Of a DNA stretch of 64,000 bases, positions 28,464 through 37,115 are shown piece by piece. Each line of letters begins with the position of its first letter. The first letter of the stretch is position 1. A program made the translations under genes and the position numbers. Origin of the DNA: Candidatus Fermentithermobacillaceae bacterium (GTDB lineage Bacteria > Bacillota > Sulfobacillia > Fermentithermobacillales > Fermentithermobacillaceae); assembly GCA_012842685.1 (NCBI GenBank), contig DUSI01000044.1:1-64000 (forward strand), given 5' to 3'. The notes below the pieces were generated by a model. The model was not told where the DNA came from. It was given only the letters and a program-made list of their open reading frames with translations, and searched no databases.

Positions 28464-29354
28464 ATGGCTTTCCTCACGGCGGCTCTTCTGTTTGTGGCCA
28501 AGGTGGTCGTGGCAGTGGCGGCAGGCTGCTTCCTCGCGGTGCTGCTTTTCTTGGCCCTTCCTGTGAGGGCCGCCGTCCAGGGAGAGTGCCGGCTTGAGGT
28601 TGACACGGAGACCCTCGAAGACCTCGAGGATGCCGGCGCGTCTGGCTCAATCGAGACGACCGGATGGGCGCGCCTCGCTGTCTTGGGAGGTTTCTTGGGA
28701 GCGAGCTTCGCCGTGGGCGATCCGCCGGAGATCCGGGTGGCAGGAGTGACCGTCGCTAGACCGGTCCCCAGTGAAAGAGCCCGGCGGAAGACGGTTTCTC
28801 AAGAGCCGGTGTATCGGACATCGGGACGGGTTCCTCCGAAGCCGCCGAGCCGCGAAAAGAAGGGTTCCTTGGGCGCGATTAAGTCTAGGCTGAGCGCGGC
28901 GCGCATGCCGGAAAGGGATAAGGCCGCGGCCGGTAGCGCCAACAGAAAGCGCTTTTCGTTTACCTTGAGACTCGAGAAGCTGAAGCGGTGGCTTGCCCCA
29001 GAGGTGAGGGATGCCGTTCTAGGGGCCGTCGTGAGCCTCGTGAGAGCGCTCCATCCCAGTGGCAAGGTATCCGTCCGTGGCGGCTTGGGAGACCCGGGCG
29101 TAACCGGGATGGCGTACGCGGCCTTCGTCACGTGGTCCGGGATGACGGGGCAGAAGTGGCTCAGCGTGGAGCCGGAATTTGTGACCTCCTCCGTATCGGT
29201 GAAAGCGCGTGGAGAAATATGGTTCTTGCCGGTTCAGCTGGTCTATCTACTGGCGAGGTTCTTCTTCGCGCGAGAGATAAGGCCTCTTTGGCTCAAGAAG
29301 CGCGCGGGGAAGTTCGGGAAAGCGCCGCTACTCGGGGCGCATAGATCCGGGTAA
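28464..29354 (+). CDS. DUF2953 domain-containing protein
   Basis: This 296-residue protein has an N-terminal hydrophobic stretch (MAFLTAALLFVAKVVVAVAA, then FLAVLLFLALP), a basic middle part (about 95-165), and a C-terminal DUF2953-like region with GKVSVRGGLGDPGVTG and VSVKARGEIWFLP. It likely sits in the membrane. It is followed 30 bases later by a GerW/YtfJ gene, the pairing seen in many spore-formers, so a sporulation role is inferred. ATG 28464 follows GGAAGGTGG by five bases and is preferred to the GTG at 28437. Confidence 0.78.
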   Translation: MAFLTAALLFVAKVVVAVAAGCFLAVLLFLALPVRAAVQGECRLEVDTETLEDLEDAGASGSIETTGWARLAVLGGFLGASFAVGDPPEIRVAGVTVARPVPSERARRKTVSQEPVYRTSGRVPPKPPSREKKGSLGAIKSRLSAARMPERDKAAAGSANRKRFSFTLRLEKLKRWLAPEVRDAVLGAVVSLVRALHPSGKVSVRGGLGDPGVTGMAYAAFVTWSGMTGQKWLSVEPEFVTSSVSVKARGEIWFLPVQLVYLLARFFFAREIRPLWLKKRAGKFGKAPLLGAHRSG

Positions 29355-29384
29355 GAGAAAAAAGTACAACGAGGAGGGATTCGG

Positions 29385-29783
29385 ATGGATCTACAGGAGA
29401 TGCTGGGGATCACGGTGTCGGGCCTCGAGAAGTTCATCTCCACCAAGACCTGCATTGGCGACCCGATCGTCGTGGGCGAGGTTACCCTCATCCCCGTCCA
29501 GGTCGTGTCATTCGGCTTCGGGTCCGGCGGCGGAGAGGGTAAGCAGACGGAGCAGTCCGGTACAGGAGGAGGTTCCGGGGCGGGCGCCGCGCTCAGGCCC
29601 ATAGCCGTGATAGCGGTGAAGGGCACGGACGTCCAGGTGTTCCCCTTCGGAGGCGGAAAGAGCGTATTGGACAAAGTCACAGCTTTACTTCCGGAAGTGA
29701 TCTCCAAGATAAAGGTCGGGAAAGGCAAGAAAGACGCGGAGGAGTCCAAAGCTGAATCCAAGCAAGAAGCAAAATCCGAATGA
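29385..29783 (+). CDS. GerW/YtfJ-family sporulation protein
   Basis: This 132-residue protein matches the GerW (YtfJ) family: GDPIVVGEVTLIPV, then VSFGFGSGGGEG, then a Gly-rich linker, then RPIAVIAVKGTDVQVFP, and a Lys/Glu-rich tail. In Bacillus the family localises to spores and assists germination. Start ATG 29385 follows AACGAGGAGG by a few bases. It sits with DUF2953 and ends with a good terminator at 29812-29835. Confidence 0.88.
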   Translation: MDLQEMLGITVSGLEKFISTKTCIGDPIVVGEVTLIPVQVVSFGFGSGGGEGKQTEQSGTGGGSGAGAALRPIAVIAVKGTDVQVFPFGGGKSVLDKVTALLPEVISKIKVGKGKKDAEESKAESKQEAKSE

Positions 29784-29811
29784 GACCTAAGAACCAGAGA
29801 ACGCGACCGGC

Positions 29812-29845
29812 AGGAGCCTGTTTCGGCAGGCTCCTTTCCATTTCA
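29812..29845 (+). terminator. Terminator of the DUF2953-GerW operon
   Basis: A perfect 9-bp stem (29812-29820 with 29827-29835), loop TTTCGG, then TTCCATTTC. It lies 28 bases after the GerW stop. Confidence 0.7.
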
Positions 29846-30505
29846 GAGGAAGCTTTCCATGCCGAGTTTCAAGAAATACGCTCCGAAAAGGAACAGGAAG
29901 ATGCCGCAGGCAAAGAGGATACCCCGGTAGGCTTTGTCGTTAAAGAACCGGGTTCCTGTCGCTATGGCCAGCGAGACGAAGGAGTACCACGCGAAGTCCG
30001 CCGCGATGTGGCCGGCGAAAAAGGCCGCGGGTCCGAAGGCGCCGTAAGATGTGGAAGTCGCCACATGGGCCGCCCCGACAGTCGCCCACCAGAGGATCCA
30101 GTATGGGTTTGATATGCTCGCCGCTATACCCGCTATCGCTGTGCTCAGGAGGCCTTTTCCACTCCCGGTGCCGGATGTCCTGGCGCTCTCCGCGGCTCGT
30201 TCAAGGGAGAGCGTGGCGTTCCTCGCGGTCTTCACGGTGCCGTAGCCGAAGTAGAAGAGCATGGCGCCTCCGATGAGTCCCACGGCTCCCAGCACCTTTT
30301 CGTAGGCCAAGACTTTCCCGAGCCCCAGGCTGAGCAGTGCGACCACGGCTATCTCCGCAGCCGCGTGGCCCACGATGGCTGCGGGACCTGCCCAAAAGCC
30401 CCGCTTCACCGTATCGGTTACCACGACGACGAGCAGGCTCCCCGGCCCCATCGCTCCGGAAAGCCCGACTACAAACGCGGTTGATATAAGGCCAAGGATA
30501 CCCAC
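29843..30505 (-). CDS. LysE/RhtB-family amino-acid exporter
   Basis: This 220-residue protein has about six membrane segments and the family N-terminus GLSGAMGPGSLLVVVVTD, followed by GHAAAEIAVV and a NPYWILWWATVG motif, all typical of LysE-type exporters. It would export basic or neutral amino acids or homoserine lactones. GTG 30505 lies 11 bases after GGAGG; a GTG at 30514 is only two bases from that site. It stands downstream of the MATE gene on the same strand with a 52-base gap and may be co-transcribed with it. Confidence 0.9.
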   Translation of the reverse strand: MGILGLISTAFVVGLSGAMGPGSLLVVVVTDTVKRGFWAGPAAIVGHAAAEIAVVALLSLGLGKVLAYEKVLGAVGLIGGAMLFYFGYGTVKTARNATLSLERAAESARTSGTGSGKGLLSTAIAGIAASISNPYWILWWATVGAAHVATSTSYGAFGPAAFFAGHIAADFAWYSFVSLAIATGTRFFNDKAYRGILFACGIFLFLFGAYFLKLGMESFL

Positions 30506-30557
30506 TGGACACACTCCCTCCGCCTTTCGGCTCCTTAGTCTTGAGACCTGCTCCTAT

Positions 30558-31970
30558 TCAACCGGCTCCCGAGGATGCGCTTTGAGTCCTTAAGGTTTCG
30601 CCGGAGACCCACGGGATCCTGCGGTATCGCATAACCGTAAGCGTGAACCTCACGAAAAGGTCAACCGTCATGCCCGTCCAGACTCCGGCTATGCCCATGC
30701 CCATGGGGAAGGCAAGCACGTAGGCGAGGGGCAGCCTTACGCACCAGAGGCCCAGCGCCGCGACGTACATGGGAGTCCTGGTATCTCCGCTCCCTCTAAG
30801 GGCCCCCGACAGCACGCCGCCGAGCTGTTGAGGTATCTGGGCGGTACCCATAAGCCTCAGGTAGATCGCGCCCAACGCGATGACTTCAGGATCGTTTGTG
30901 AGGAGGGCCAGGATCTGCTCGGGGAGGAATATGAGGAGCCCTGCAGTGAAGGCCGTGATGATCGTTATGAGGACGCCCAGCTCCCGGGTAACCCGTTTCG
31001 CCAGATGGTAGTTTCGCGCTCCGATGGCCTGGCCGACCAACGCCGTGGCTGCAATGCCGAAACCGGCGGTCGGCATGTACGAGATGGATTCCGCTTGGAG
31101 GCCGAGCTGGTGGGCAGCCAGGGCTTCGGTTCCGAACCCGGTGATGAATAAGGTCAGGATTATGGCCGCGGCCTGCCAGAAGAGGGACTCTCCCGTGGAG
31201 GGGAGCCCTATATCCAGCATCTCCCTGAGTTCTTGTCTGGCGAACTTCCACGGCCCGCGAGCTACGAGCCCGAGGGGAGAATTCCTGCCCATTATCGCGA
31301 AGAGGGCGAGAAATGCGCCGGTCCACTGGGCCAGGACCGTCGAGATGGCCGAACCCGTGATCCCCAAAGCGGGGAAACCCAGCCGCCCGTAGATGAGCAC
31401 GCTGTTTCCGGCGAGGTTCATTAGGTTCACGAATACCGCGATGACCATGGGAGTCCTGGTATTCCCGGCTCCCCGCAGGCAAGCTCCTGCCGCGGTCATG
31501 ATGCCTACCGCCGGCATCCCTATGACCACTATGCGGAGGTACTTGGTGGCCGTGTCTAGGAGAGATGGGTCGGGCTTGAAGATGGCGAGCAGCCTTGAGC
31601 CCAGCAAGGCGAAGACAGCTGCCAGGGTGAGCACGCCGGTGGTGCCGAAGAGAAGCGCCTGCGTCGCTACGGTCTTGGCCCTATCGCGCCGCCCCGACCC
31701 TACTGCCTGAGCAACGAGGACGGTGGCCCCGGTGGATACCGCCTGGAAGAGCGCCCAGGCTACCATGGTGGCTCTGTTTGTCAGCCCGACTGCGCCGATG
31801 GCAGTAGCGGACAGGTGTCCGACCATCCCCGTGTTGACCAGACCGACGCCCATCTGGAGAACGCTCTCTACGGTTGCCGGCCACACCAGGTGCGCGATGG
31901 TCCTCCGGATCTCTTTGGCCGACGGCTCCGCGGGGAAAGGTTCACTATGAAAAGATGTGATCTCCGGTAT
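30558..31970 (-). CDS. MATE-family multidrug efflux transporter
   Basis: This protein of about 470 residues has the 12-helix MATE arrangement in two halves, with NTGMVGHLSATAIGAVGLTN in helix 2 and LSGALRGSGDTRTPMY in the second half. It exports cationic drugs or metabolites using an ion gradient. The usual MATE N-terminus (AKEIRRTIAHLVWPA) is encoded before the first canonical start (GTG 31886). The frame is open to a TAG further upstream, and the only codon well placed after a perfect AGGAGG (31984-31979, 8 bases) is ATA at 31970. I therefore propose an ATA start; GTG 31886 would cut helix 1. Confidence 0.85.
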   Translation of the reverse strand: MPEITSFHSEPFPAEPSAKEIRRTIAHLVWPATVESVLQMGVGLVNTGMVGHLSATAIGAVGLTNRATMVAWALFQAVSTGATVLVAQAVGSGRRDRAKTVATQALLFGTTGVLTLAAVFALLGSRLLAIFKPDPSLLDTATKYLRIVVIGMPAVGIMTAAGACLRGAGNTRTPMVIAVFVNLMNLAGNSVLIYGRLGFPALGITGSAISTVLAQWTGAFLALFAIMGRNSPLGLVARGPWKFARQELREMLDIGLPSTGESLFWQAAAIILTLFITGFGTEALAAHQLGLQAESISYMPTAGFGIAATALVGQAIGARNYHLAKRVTRELGVLITIITAFTAGLLIFLPEQILALLTNDPEVIALGAIYLRLMGTAQIPQQLGGVLSGALRGSGDTRTPMYVAALGLWCVRLPLAYVLAFPMGMGIAGVWTGMTVDLFVRFTLTVMRYRRIPWVSGETLRTQSASSGAG

Positions 31971-32034
31971 GGCTATCTCCTCCTACACAATATATCGATT
32001 CTATACCAACTGCCGCCGGTAGGCCAGATGGTAA

Positions 32035-32072
32035 GAGGCGCGGCCCCCGGGGGAGGTAAGGCGCCGCGCCTC
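32035..32072. other. Hairpin in the MATE-aminotransferase intergenic gap
   Basis: A perfect 10-bp stem GAGGCGCGGC/GCCGCGCCTC (32035-32044 with 32063-32072) with an 18-base loop. No T-run follows on either strand. The rest of 31985-32299 has no gene. Confidence 0.45.
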
Positions 32073-32184
32073 ACCCCAAGTTATGTTGACATAATGCAGA
32101 AGGTTACATAAGTCCGATGGTTGGCTCTCGCGCCGAACCAAATCCCTATTGTGCGCGGGGCTCGGGGCAGTGTAAGATAACGGC

Positions 32185-32202
32185 GTGCACAAGTATGTGC
32201 AC
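32185..32202. promoter_or_regulatory. Possible operator upstream of the aminotransferase
   Basis: A 7-4-7 perfect dyad GTGCACA-AGTA-TGTGCAC lies about 100 bases before the aminotransferase start. Its size and symmetry fit a dimeric repressor; no regulator gene is adjacent. Confidence 0.4.
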
Positions 32203-32299
32203 ACAATACATGAGAGACCCAGTTCCCACTCTGGCATCTTTGGGCTACCCGGTAGGCTGCCGGCGGCCCGGAAGGAAACCGTCCACAAGGAGGATCTCA

Positions 32300-33664
32300 A
32301 TGGCAAACAAGGAGCTTTTGGGTGTGAGAGGAGCGCTCGGCCTCAGCGAGGAGCGGATGGGAGATCTGTTCGGCAGGTATGTAAACCCGGGTCTCCGCAC
32401 CCTCCAGTCCGTGGTGGGTTTCAACAAGAAGTTCGTGAGGGGAGACGGGGTATCGGTGTACGACGAAGAAGGCAACCGGTACCTCGATTTCGTCGGCGGC
32501 TACGGGTGTCTTCCCTTCGGACACAGCCCCAAGGACATCCTCGCGGCGCTTCGCGAGGTGGAGGAACTGCCCAATTACCTCCAGGTCATGACGAATCCGT
32601 TCCAGGCAGCCCTTGCCCACGACCTCGCGAAGGTCGCGCCTGAGGGGCTGGAGATAACCTTTTTCTCCAACAGCGGCGCTGAAGCGGTAGAGGCAGCCCT
32701 GAAGCTTGCGAAAGGCGCGATGGGCGACGGGGTTTTCGTCTACTGCACCGGCGCGTTTCACGGGAAAACCCTGGGTGCCCTTTCAGTAGGCGGAAGGGAG
32801 AAGTACAAGAAACCGTTCTACCCGCTTATCCCCGGAACCGTGGAGGTACCTTTTGGCGACGTAGCCGCGCTTGAGAGAGTCCTCAGGGAAAACAAGGTCA
32901 TCGCGTTCATAACCGAGCCTATCCAGGGCGAGGGCGGCGTGATAGTCCCTCCTGAAGGCTACCTGAGGAAGGCCAGAGAGCTCACGGAGAAGTACGGCGC
33001 CCTGCTTATACTCGACGAGGTCCAAACGGGTTTCGGGCGTACGGGGAAGATGTTCGCCGCCGGCCACGAGAACGTCCGCCCCGACATCCTGTGCCTGGCG
33101 AAGGCCCTGGGAGGTGGGGTGATGCCCATCGGGGCCACCATGGCCACGAGGAAGGTGTGGGAGAAGGCGTACGGAGGTCTCTCGAAGGCGATCCTCCACA
33201 CATCCACTTTCGGAGGTGGGACGAGGGCTTGCGCGGCCGCCCTGGCTTCCATCGAGAAGATCGTGAACGAAAACCTGCCGGAGAGGGCCCGGGAACTCGG
33301 AGATTACTGCTTGGCGGGTCTCAGGACCCTCAAGGAACGCTATAAGATCATAGAGGACGTCCGGGGGAGAGGGCTCCTTATCGGTATCGAGTTCCGCAAG
33401 CCCGGAGGCATCCTCGATGTGCTGACGGCAGGGTCTGTGAACAGGATCGCCGAGGAGTACTGCGGTGCCCTGGTCGCTTCCGAGCTCCTCAAGCGCCACA
33501 GGGTCATAAGCGTCTACACGCTGAACAATCCCAACGTAATCCGCCTGGAGCCGGCCCTCATCGTCGAGAAAGAGGACATAGACTACGTCTTGAACGCGCT
33601 CGAAGACGTCCTTTCCCGCAACAAGTCCTTCTTCAGCTTGGTCGCGTCCGTCGTACGGAAGTAG
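32300..33664 (+). CDS. Class III PLP-dependent aminotransferase (putrescine/ornithine type)
   Basis: This 454-residue enzyme transfers an amino group to 2-oxoglutarate or similar, with PLP on the lysine in CLAKALGGGVMP. Other family marks are SNSGAEAVEAALKLAK, YCTGAFHGKTLGAL and LILDEVQTGFGRTGK (the Asp that holds the PLP nitrogen). The N-terminal extension resembles putrescine aminotransferases; acetylornithine or 4-aminobutyrate remain possible. ATG 32300 follows AAGGAGG by five bases. It is monocistronic, preceded by a dyad and followed by a terminator. Confidence 0.92.
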   Translation: MANKELLGVRGALGLSEERMGDLFGRYVNPGLRTLQSVVGFNKKFVRGDGVSVYDEEGNRYLDFVGGYGCLPFGHSPKDILAALREVEELPNYLQVMTNPFQAALAHDLAKVAPEGLEITFFSNSGAEAVEAALKLAKGAMGDGVFVYCTGAFHGKTLGALSVGGREKYKKPFYPLIPGTVEVPFGDVAALERVLRENKVIAFITEPIQGEGGVIVPPEGYLRKARELTEKYGALLILDEVQTGFGRTGKMFAAGHENVRPDILCLAKALGGGVMPIGATMATRKVWEKAYGGLSKAILHTSTFGGGTRACAAALASIEKIVNENLPERARELGDYCLAGLRTLKERYKIIEDVRGRGLLIGIEFRKPGGILDVLTAGSVNRIAEEYCGALVASELLKRHRVISVYTLNNPNVIRLEPALIVEKEDIDYVLNALEDVLSRNKSFFSLVASVVRK

Positions 33665-33676
33665 CCGTATCGAATC

Positions 33677-33718
33677 CGCCTGCGCCTGGCCCCGGAAAGC
33701 CGGGCGCAGGCGCATCTT
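33677..33718 (+). terminator. Terminator after the aminotransferase gene
   Basis: A perfect 10-bp stem (33677-33686 with 33703-33712) is followed by CATCTTG. Confidence 0.55.
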
Positions 33719-33880
33719 GATGGTCTTAAGCGCTGATTGCCTCGAGTACTCCGCCCTGTCCCTGTTACCAACCGTCGATATTTCGCCTCTAGAAGGAAAA
33801 CTAGGACTTACGGGGGAAATCCTTAGGGCGGCAGGCCTTAAGGACTGCCCCGAACGAGTCCTGGCAGCCAAGAGGACGAA

Positions 33881-33906
33881 AGGAGGAAAGGCGCCGCTTG
33901 AGGCGC
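33881..33906 (+). promoter_or_regulatory. AGGAGG followed by a small hairpin before the M14 peptidase start
   Basis: AGGAGG (33881-33886) is 27 bases from ATG 33914, too far to act linearly. Between them GCGCC (33891-33895) pairs with GGCGC (33902-33906). Folding this stem leaves an effective distance of about 11 bases. Confidence 0.4.
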
Positions 33907-33913
33907 GGCAAGA

Positions 33914-36466
33914 ATGCCTGCTATCCCGCCAAGAGAGTTCTTAGGTTTCACTCCCGGCGACGACCGGAAACTCGCTGATTGGACGCAGCTTACCGAGTAC
34001 TACAAGATGCTGGCCGAAGGAGCCCGCAGGCTCCGGATCGTCCACATGGGAGAAAGCACTGAAGGTAGGCCCTTCTACTACATCGTCATGACCTCGCCGG
34101 AGAATCTCAGAAGGCTCGACGAGTACAGAGAGATCCAGGCTAGACTCGCAGACCCTAGGGGCCTCAGCCCCGAAGAAGCCGAGGCGCTCATCAAGAAGGG
34201 CAAGACCATCGTCATGATCTCGTGCTCCATCCACGCGACCGAGGTAGGCGCAGTCCAGATGGCGCCCGAGCTCCTCTATGAGCTGGAGACGAGGGAAGAC
34301 GAAAAGGTAAAAGAGATACTGGACAACGTGATTTTGCTTTTCGTGCCGTCTTTGAACCCCGATGGGCTTGACCTGGTCGTGAACTGGTACAGGCAGACGC
34401 TTGGTACGCCCTATGAGGGTTCGGCGCCTCCCTTCATCTACCAGAAGTACGCGGGACACGACAACAACCGAGACTGGTTCATGCTGAACCTCGCCGAGAA
34501 CAAGCTCACAGTAGAGAAACTCCACAACGTCTGGCATCCCCAGATCGTGTTTGACCTCCACCAGATGGGCGACCAGGGATTCCGCTTCTTCCTGCCTCCG
34601 TTTATGGACCCCTACGACCCCAACGTGGACTACATACTCCAGCAGGAAGTGGCGGAGCTCGGGATCCACATGGCCGGAGAGCTCCTGGCAGAAGGAAAAA
34701 CCGGCGTTTCGTGGCTCAATACCTACGACGGTTTCGCGCCGTCCCGTGCCTACCAGCACTACCACGGCGGAGTACGCATCCTGTCCGAGGCGGCGAGCGC
34801 CAAACTCGCCACGCCTACCGTGAGGAAGTTCGAAGAGCTCCGTCCGACCCGGGACGGGCTTGACCCCAAGGTATCCACGTGGAACCACCCCGCTCCCTGG
34901 AAGGGTGGAGAATGGCGGCTCAGGGACATCGTGGATTACGAGAAGATCGCCTGCTACGCCTGTCTCAGCCACGCGGCCAAGTTCCGGCATCTCTGGGTCG
35001 GGAATTTCTACAAGATCCACAAGCGGGCCGTAGAGAGAAAGGAGCCCTACGCCTACGTTTTCCCGAAAGACCAGCGAGATCCCGTGATGCTCCACGAGCT
35101 TCTGAAGGTCCTGGAAAACGGGCTTGTGGAGATACATGTGGCCAAAGAGCCATTTGAGGTTGAAGGAGTCCGGTTCGACGCAGGTTCATACGTGGTGAAA
35201 CTCGCCCAGCCCTACGGCGCCTACGCCAAGACCCTCCTGGAGGTACAAGAATACCCCGACCTAAGGCAGTACCCCGGCGGGCCGCCCAAGCTTCCATACG
35301 ACGTGACGGGCCACACCCTCCCGCTCATGATGGGTGTGAAGGCGGTACTGGCCAAGAAACCGTTCGATGCGGTCCTTGAGAAGGTGGAGAGGCTCGAGAA
35401 GCCCAGGGGCGGCGTGGCCATCGCGTCGTCTGTGGCAATCGGGGAAAGCCCCAGGCCCGCCGAAGGCGCACCTTCCGCGTCTGACCGTCATGCTGCTCTG
35501 GAAGCCTCCGGGAGCAAGTACCTCGCCATTCCTGCTTCTGTGACCGCGTCTGTGAAGATGGTGAACAAGCTCCTGGATATGGACATCCCGGTCTTCCGCA
35601 CCGTGACTTCTTACAAGTCTGAGGGAGCCCTCGTGGAGGCCGGCACGTTCCTGGTCCCCCTCTCCGAGGCCGAGGTCCTCGCGAGGCTTGCCGGAGAGTA
35701 CGGGGTGGACGTCAGCGCCACCGGAGTGGTCAGGAGCCCGCTCATGAAGCTCAAGAAGCCCAGGATCGCCGTTTACAAGAGCTACAGGGGCTTTGCCGAC
35801 GAAGGCTGGCTCCGCTATGTGCTCGAAGAGTACGGGTTCTCCTATGAGTCCGTGGTGAACGGCCGTATAAGGGAAGGCGATCTGGCCCGGGATTTCGACG
35901 TAGTCGTGTTCCCGTCCCAACCCGCGGCCTTCATGACACACGGAAACAGGCCAGGAACCTACCCGCCCGAATACACAGGAGGCCTCGGCCAACAGGGCAA
36001 AGAATCGGTGGCCGAATTCCTGGAGCAGGGTGGGACCGGAGTGTTCGTGGCCGGAGCGGCCGATTGGGCCATCGAACAGCTGGGGCTCGACTGCACCAAC
36101 GTCGTCGGGGACAAGAAGCCCCAGGAGTTCTTTGTCCCGGGCTCCATCCTGAAGACCGTAATAGACACCGAGCATCCCCTCGGGTTTGGGCTTCCCAGGG
36201 AGCTCCCGGTGGTGTTTGAGCGGAACGCGGTTTGGGAGACGAAGGAAGGTACCGTGGTTGCACGGTACCCTGCCGTGAATCCTCTTATGTCCGGATGGCT
36301 CCTTGGCAGCCAGTACATGCTCAACAAGGCCGCGCTCGTCGACTATCCTGTGGGGCTCGGGCGGGCCGTGCTCGTAGGGTTCCATCCATACTTCCGCGGG
36401 CAGGCCAGGGGCACGTACAAGGTCCTTTTCAACGCACTGTACCTGGCGTCAGCCGAGAGAGTATAA
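33914..36466 (+). CDS. M14-family zinc carboxypeptidase with a C-terminal glutamine-amidotransferase-like domain
   Basis: This 850-residue protein has an M14 catalytic domain: zinc ligands His107 and Glu110 in SIHATE, a third histidine in FDLHQMG, the NNRDWF substrate motif and a glutamate in RILSEAAS. The last 300 residues resemble a class I glutamine amidotransferase fold (VVVFPSQPAAF, then GTGVFVAGAADWA) without an obvious catalytic cysteine. No signal peptide is visible, so it is probably cytoplasmic. A stop codon lies in frame at 33899, which forces the start to ATG 33914 or later. A terminator follows. Confidence 0.9.
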   Translation: MPAIPPREFLGFTPGDDRKLADWTQLTEYYKMLAEGARRLRIVHMGESTEGRPFYYIVMTSPENLRRLDEYREIQARLADPRGLSPEEAEALIKKGKTIVMISCSIHATEVGAVQMAPELLYELETREDEKVKEILDNVILLFVPSLNPDGLDLVVNWYRQTLGTPYEGSAPPFIYQKYAGHDNNRDWFMLNLAENKLTVEKLHNVWHPQIVFDLHQMGDQGFRFFLPPFMDPYDPNVDYILQQEVAELGIHMAGELLAEGKTGVSWLNTYDGFAPSRAYQHYHGGVRILSEAASAKLATPTVRKFEELRPTRDGLDPKVSTWNHPAPWKGGEWRLRDIVDYEKIACYACLSHAAKFRHLWVGNFYKIHKRAVERKEPYAYVFPKDQRDPVMLHELLKVLENGLVEIHVAKEPFEVEGVRFDAGSYVVKLAQPYGAYAKTLLEVQEYPDLRQYPGGPPKLPYDVTGHTLPLMMGVKAVLAKKPFDAVLEKVERLEKPRGGVAIASSVAIGESPRPAEGAPSASDRHAALEASGSKYLAIPASVTASVKMVNKLLDMDIPVFRTVTSYKSEGALVEAGTFLVPLSEAEVLARLAGEYGVDVSATGVVRSPLMKLKKPRIAVYKSYRGFADEGWLRYVLEEYGFSYESVVNGRIREGDLARDFDVVVFPSQPAAFMTHGNRPGTYPPEYTGGLGQQGKESVAEFLEQGGTGVFVAGAADWAIEQLGLDCTNVVGDKKPQEFFVPGSILKTVIDTEHPLGFGLPRELPVVFERNAVWETKEGTVVARYPAVNPLMSGWLLGSQYMLNKAALVDYPVGLGRAVLVGFHPYFRGQARGTYKVLFNALYLASAERV

Positions 36467-36486
36467 CCCGTCTTCCGTCCTTAGGG

Positions 36487-36540
36487 CGGCCACCTGGGGC
36501 CTCGTCTCTTGTCTCGCCTCAGGTGGCCGTGAGATTATTT
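36487..36540 (+). terminator. Terminator after the M14 peptidase gene
   Basis: A perfect 10-bp stem CGGCCACCTG/CAGGTGGCCG (36487-36496 with 36520-36529) is followed by TGAGATTATTT. Confidence 0.6.
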
Positions 36541-36585
36541 ACTCGGCATAGATTTCCAGAACGAGGTCCGGGGGAGGTTGCCCTG

Positions 36586-36993
36586 ATGAAGGCGATACTC
36601 AATGTGGACGGCGCATCCCGGGGAAACCCTGGAGAGGCGTCTTGCGCGGCGGTGATCAGGACGGAAGACGACAAGGAACGGAGGCTGGGCCTGTACCTCG
36701 GCGTTGCCACGAACAACGTGGCCGAATATTCGGCCCTCATCGCGGGACTCACCGAGTGTCTCGATATGGGCGTCACCGAGGTCGAGATAAGGTCCGACTC
36801 AGAGCTGTGCGTCCGCCAGATAAAAGGCGAGTATAAAGTGAAAAACGAAGGCCTCATCCCGCTCCACAAGAAGGTCGTCGGGCTCCTTTCCCGGTTCGAG
36901 CGATGGGAAATCCGGCATGTCCCCAGGGACGAAAACAAGGCTGCCGATTCCACATCCAACAGGGTGCTGGACCTAAGGGCCATGATAGGCTGA
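36586..36993 (+). CDS. RNase H-like protein (RNase HI, archaeal/YpdQ type)
   Basis: This 135-residue protein is a single RNase HI domain. The four acidic residues of the active site are visible: Asp8 (VDGASRGNPG), Glu47 (NNVAEYSAL), Asp71 (RSDSELCVRQ) and Asp121 (ENKAADS). It lacks the basic handle loop of Escherichia coli RNase HI. It would cleave RNA in RNA-DNA hybrids such as primers. ATG 36586 follows GGGGGAGG by 8 bases. It is a short lone gene between two terminators. Confidence 0.9.
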   Translation: MKAILNVDGASRGNPGEASCAAVIRTEDDKERRLGLYLGVATNNVAEYSALIAGLTECLDMGVTEVEIRSDSELCVRQIKGEYKVKNEGLIPLHKKVVGLLSRFERWEIRHVPRDENKAADSTSNRVLDLRAMIG

Positions 36994-37115
36994 GAGGTCT
37001 CATGTCTGGAGGGCGGAAGAAGACTTCCGGCAACGTCCCAAATCTATGCGTGACCTCATACCGCTCCTGCGTAGACTCGTAATGGTAGATGATATCTCGA
37101 GGAGGTGACTGGGCG

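Noticed and set aside
33717-33944. 75-codon frame before the M14 peptidase
   Set aside because: No ribosome site at its start and it runs into the peptidase start; homology is not evident.
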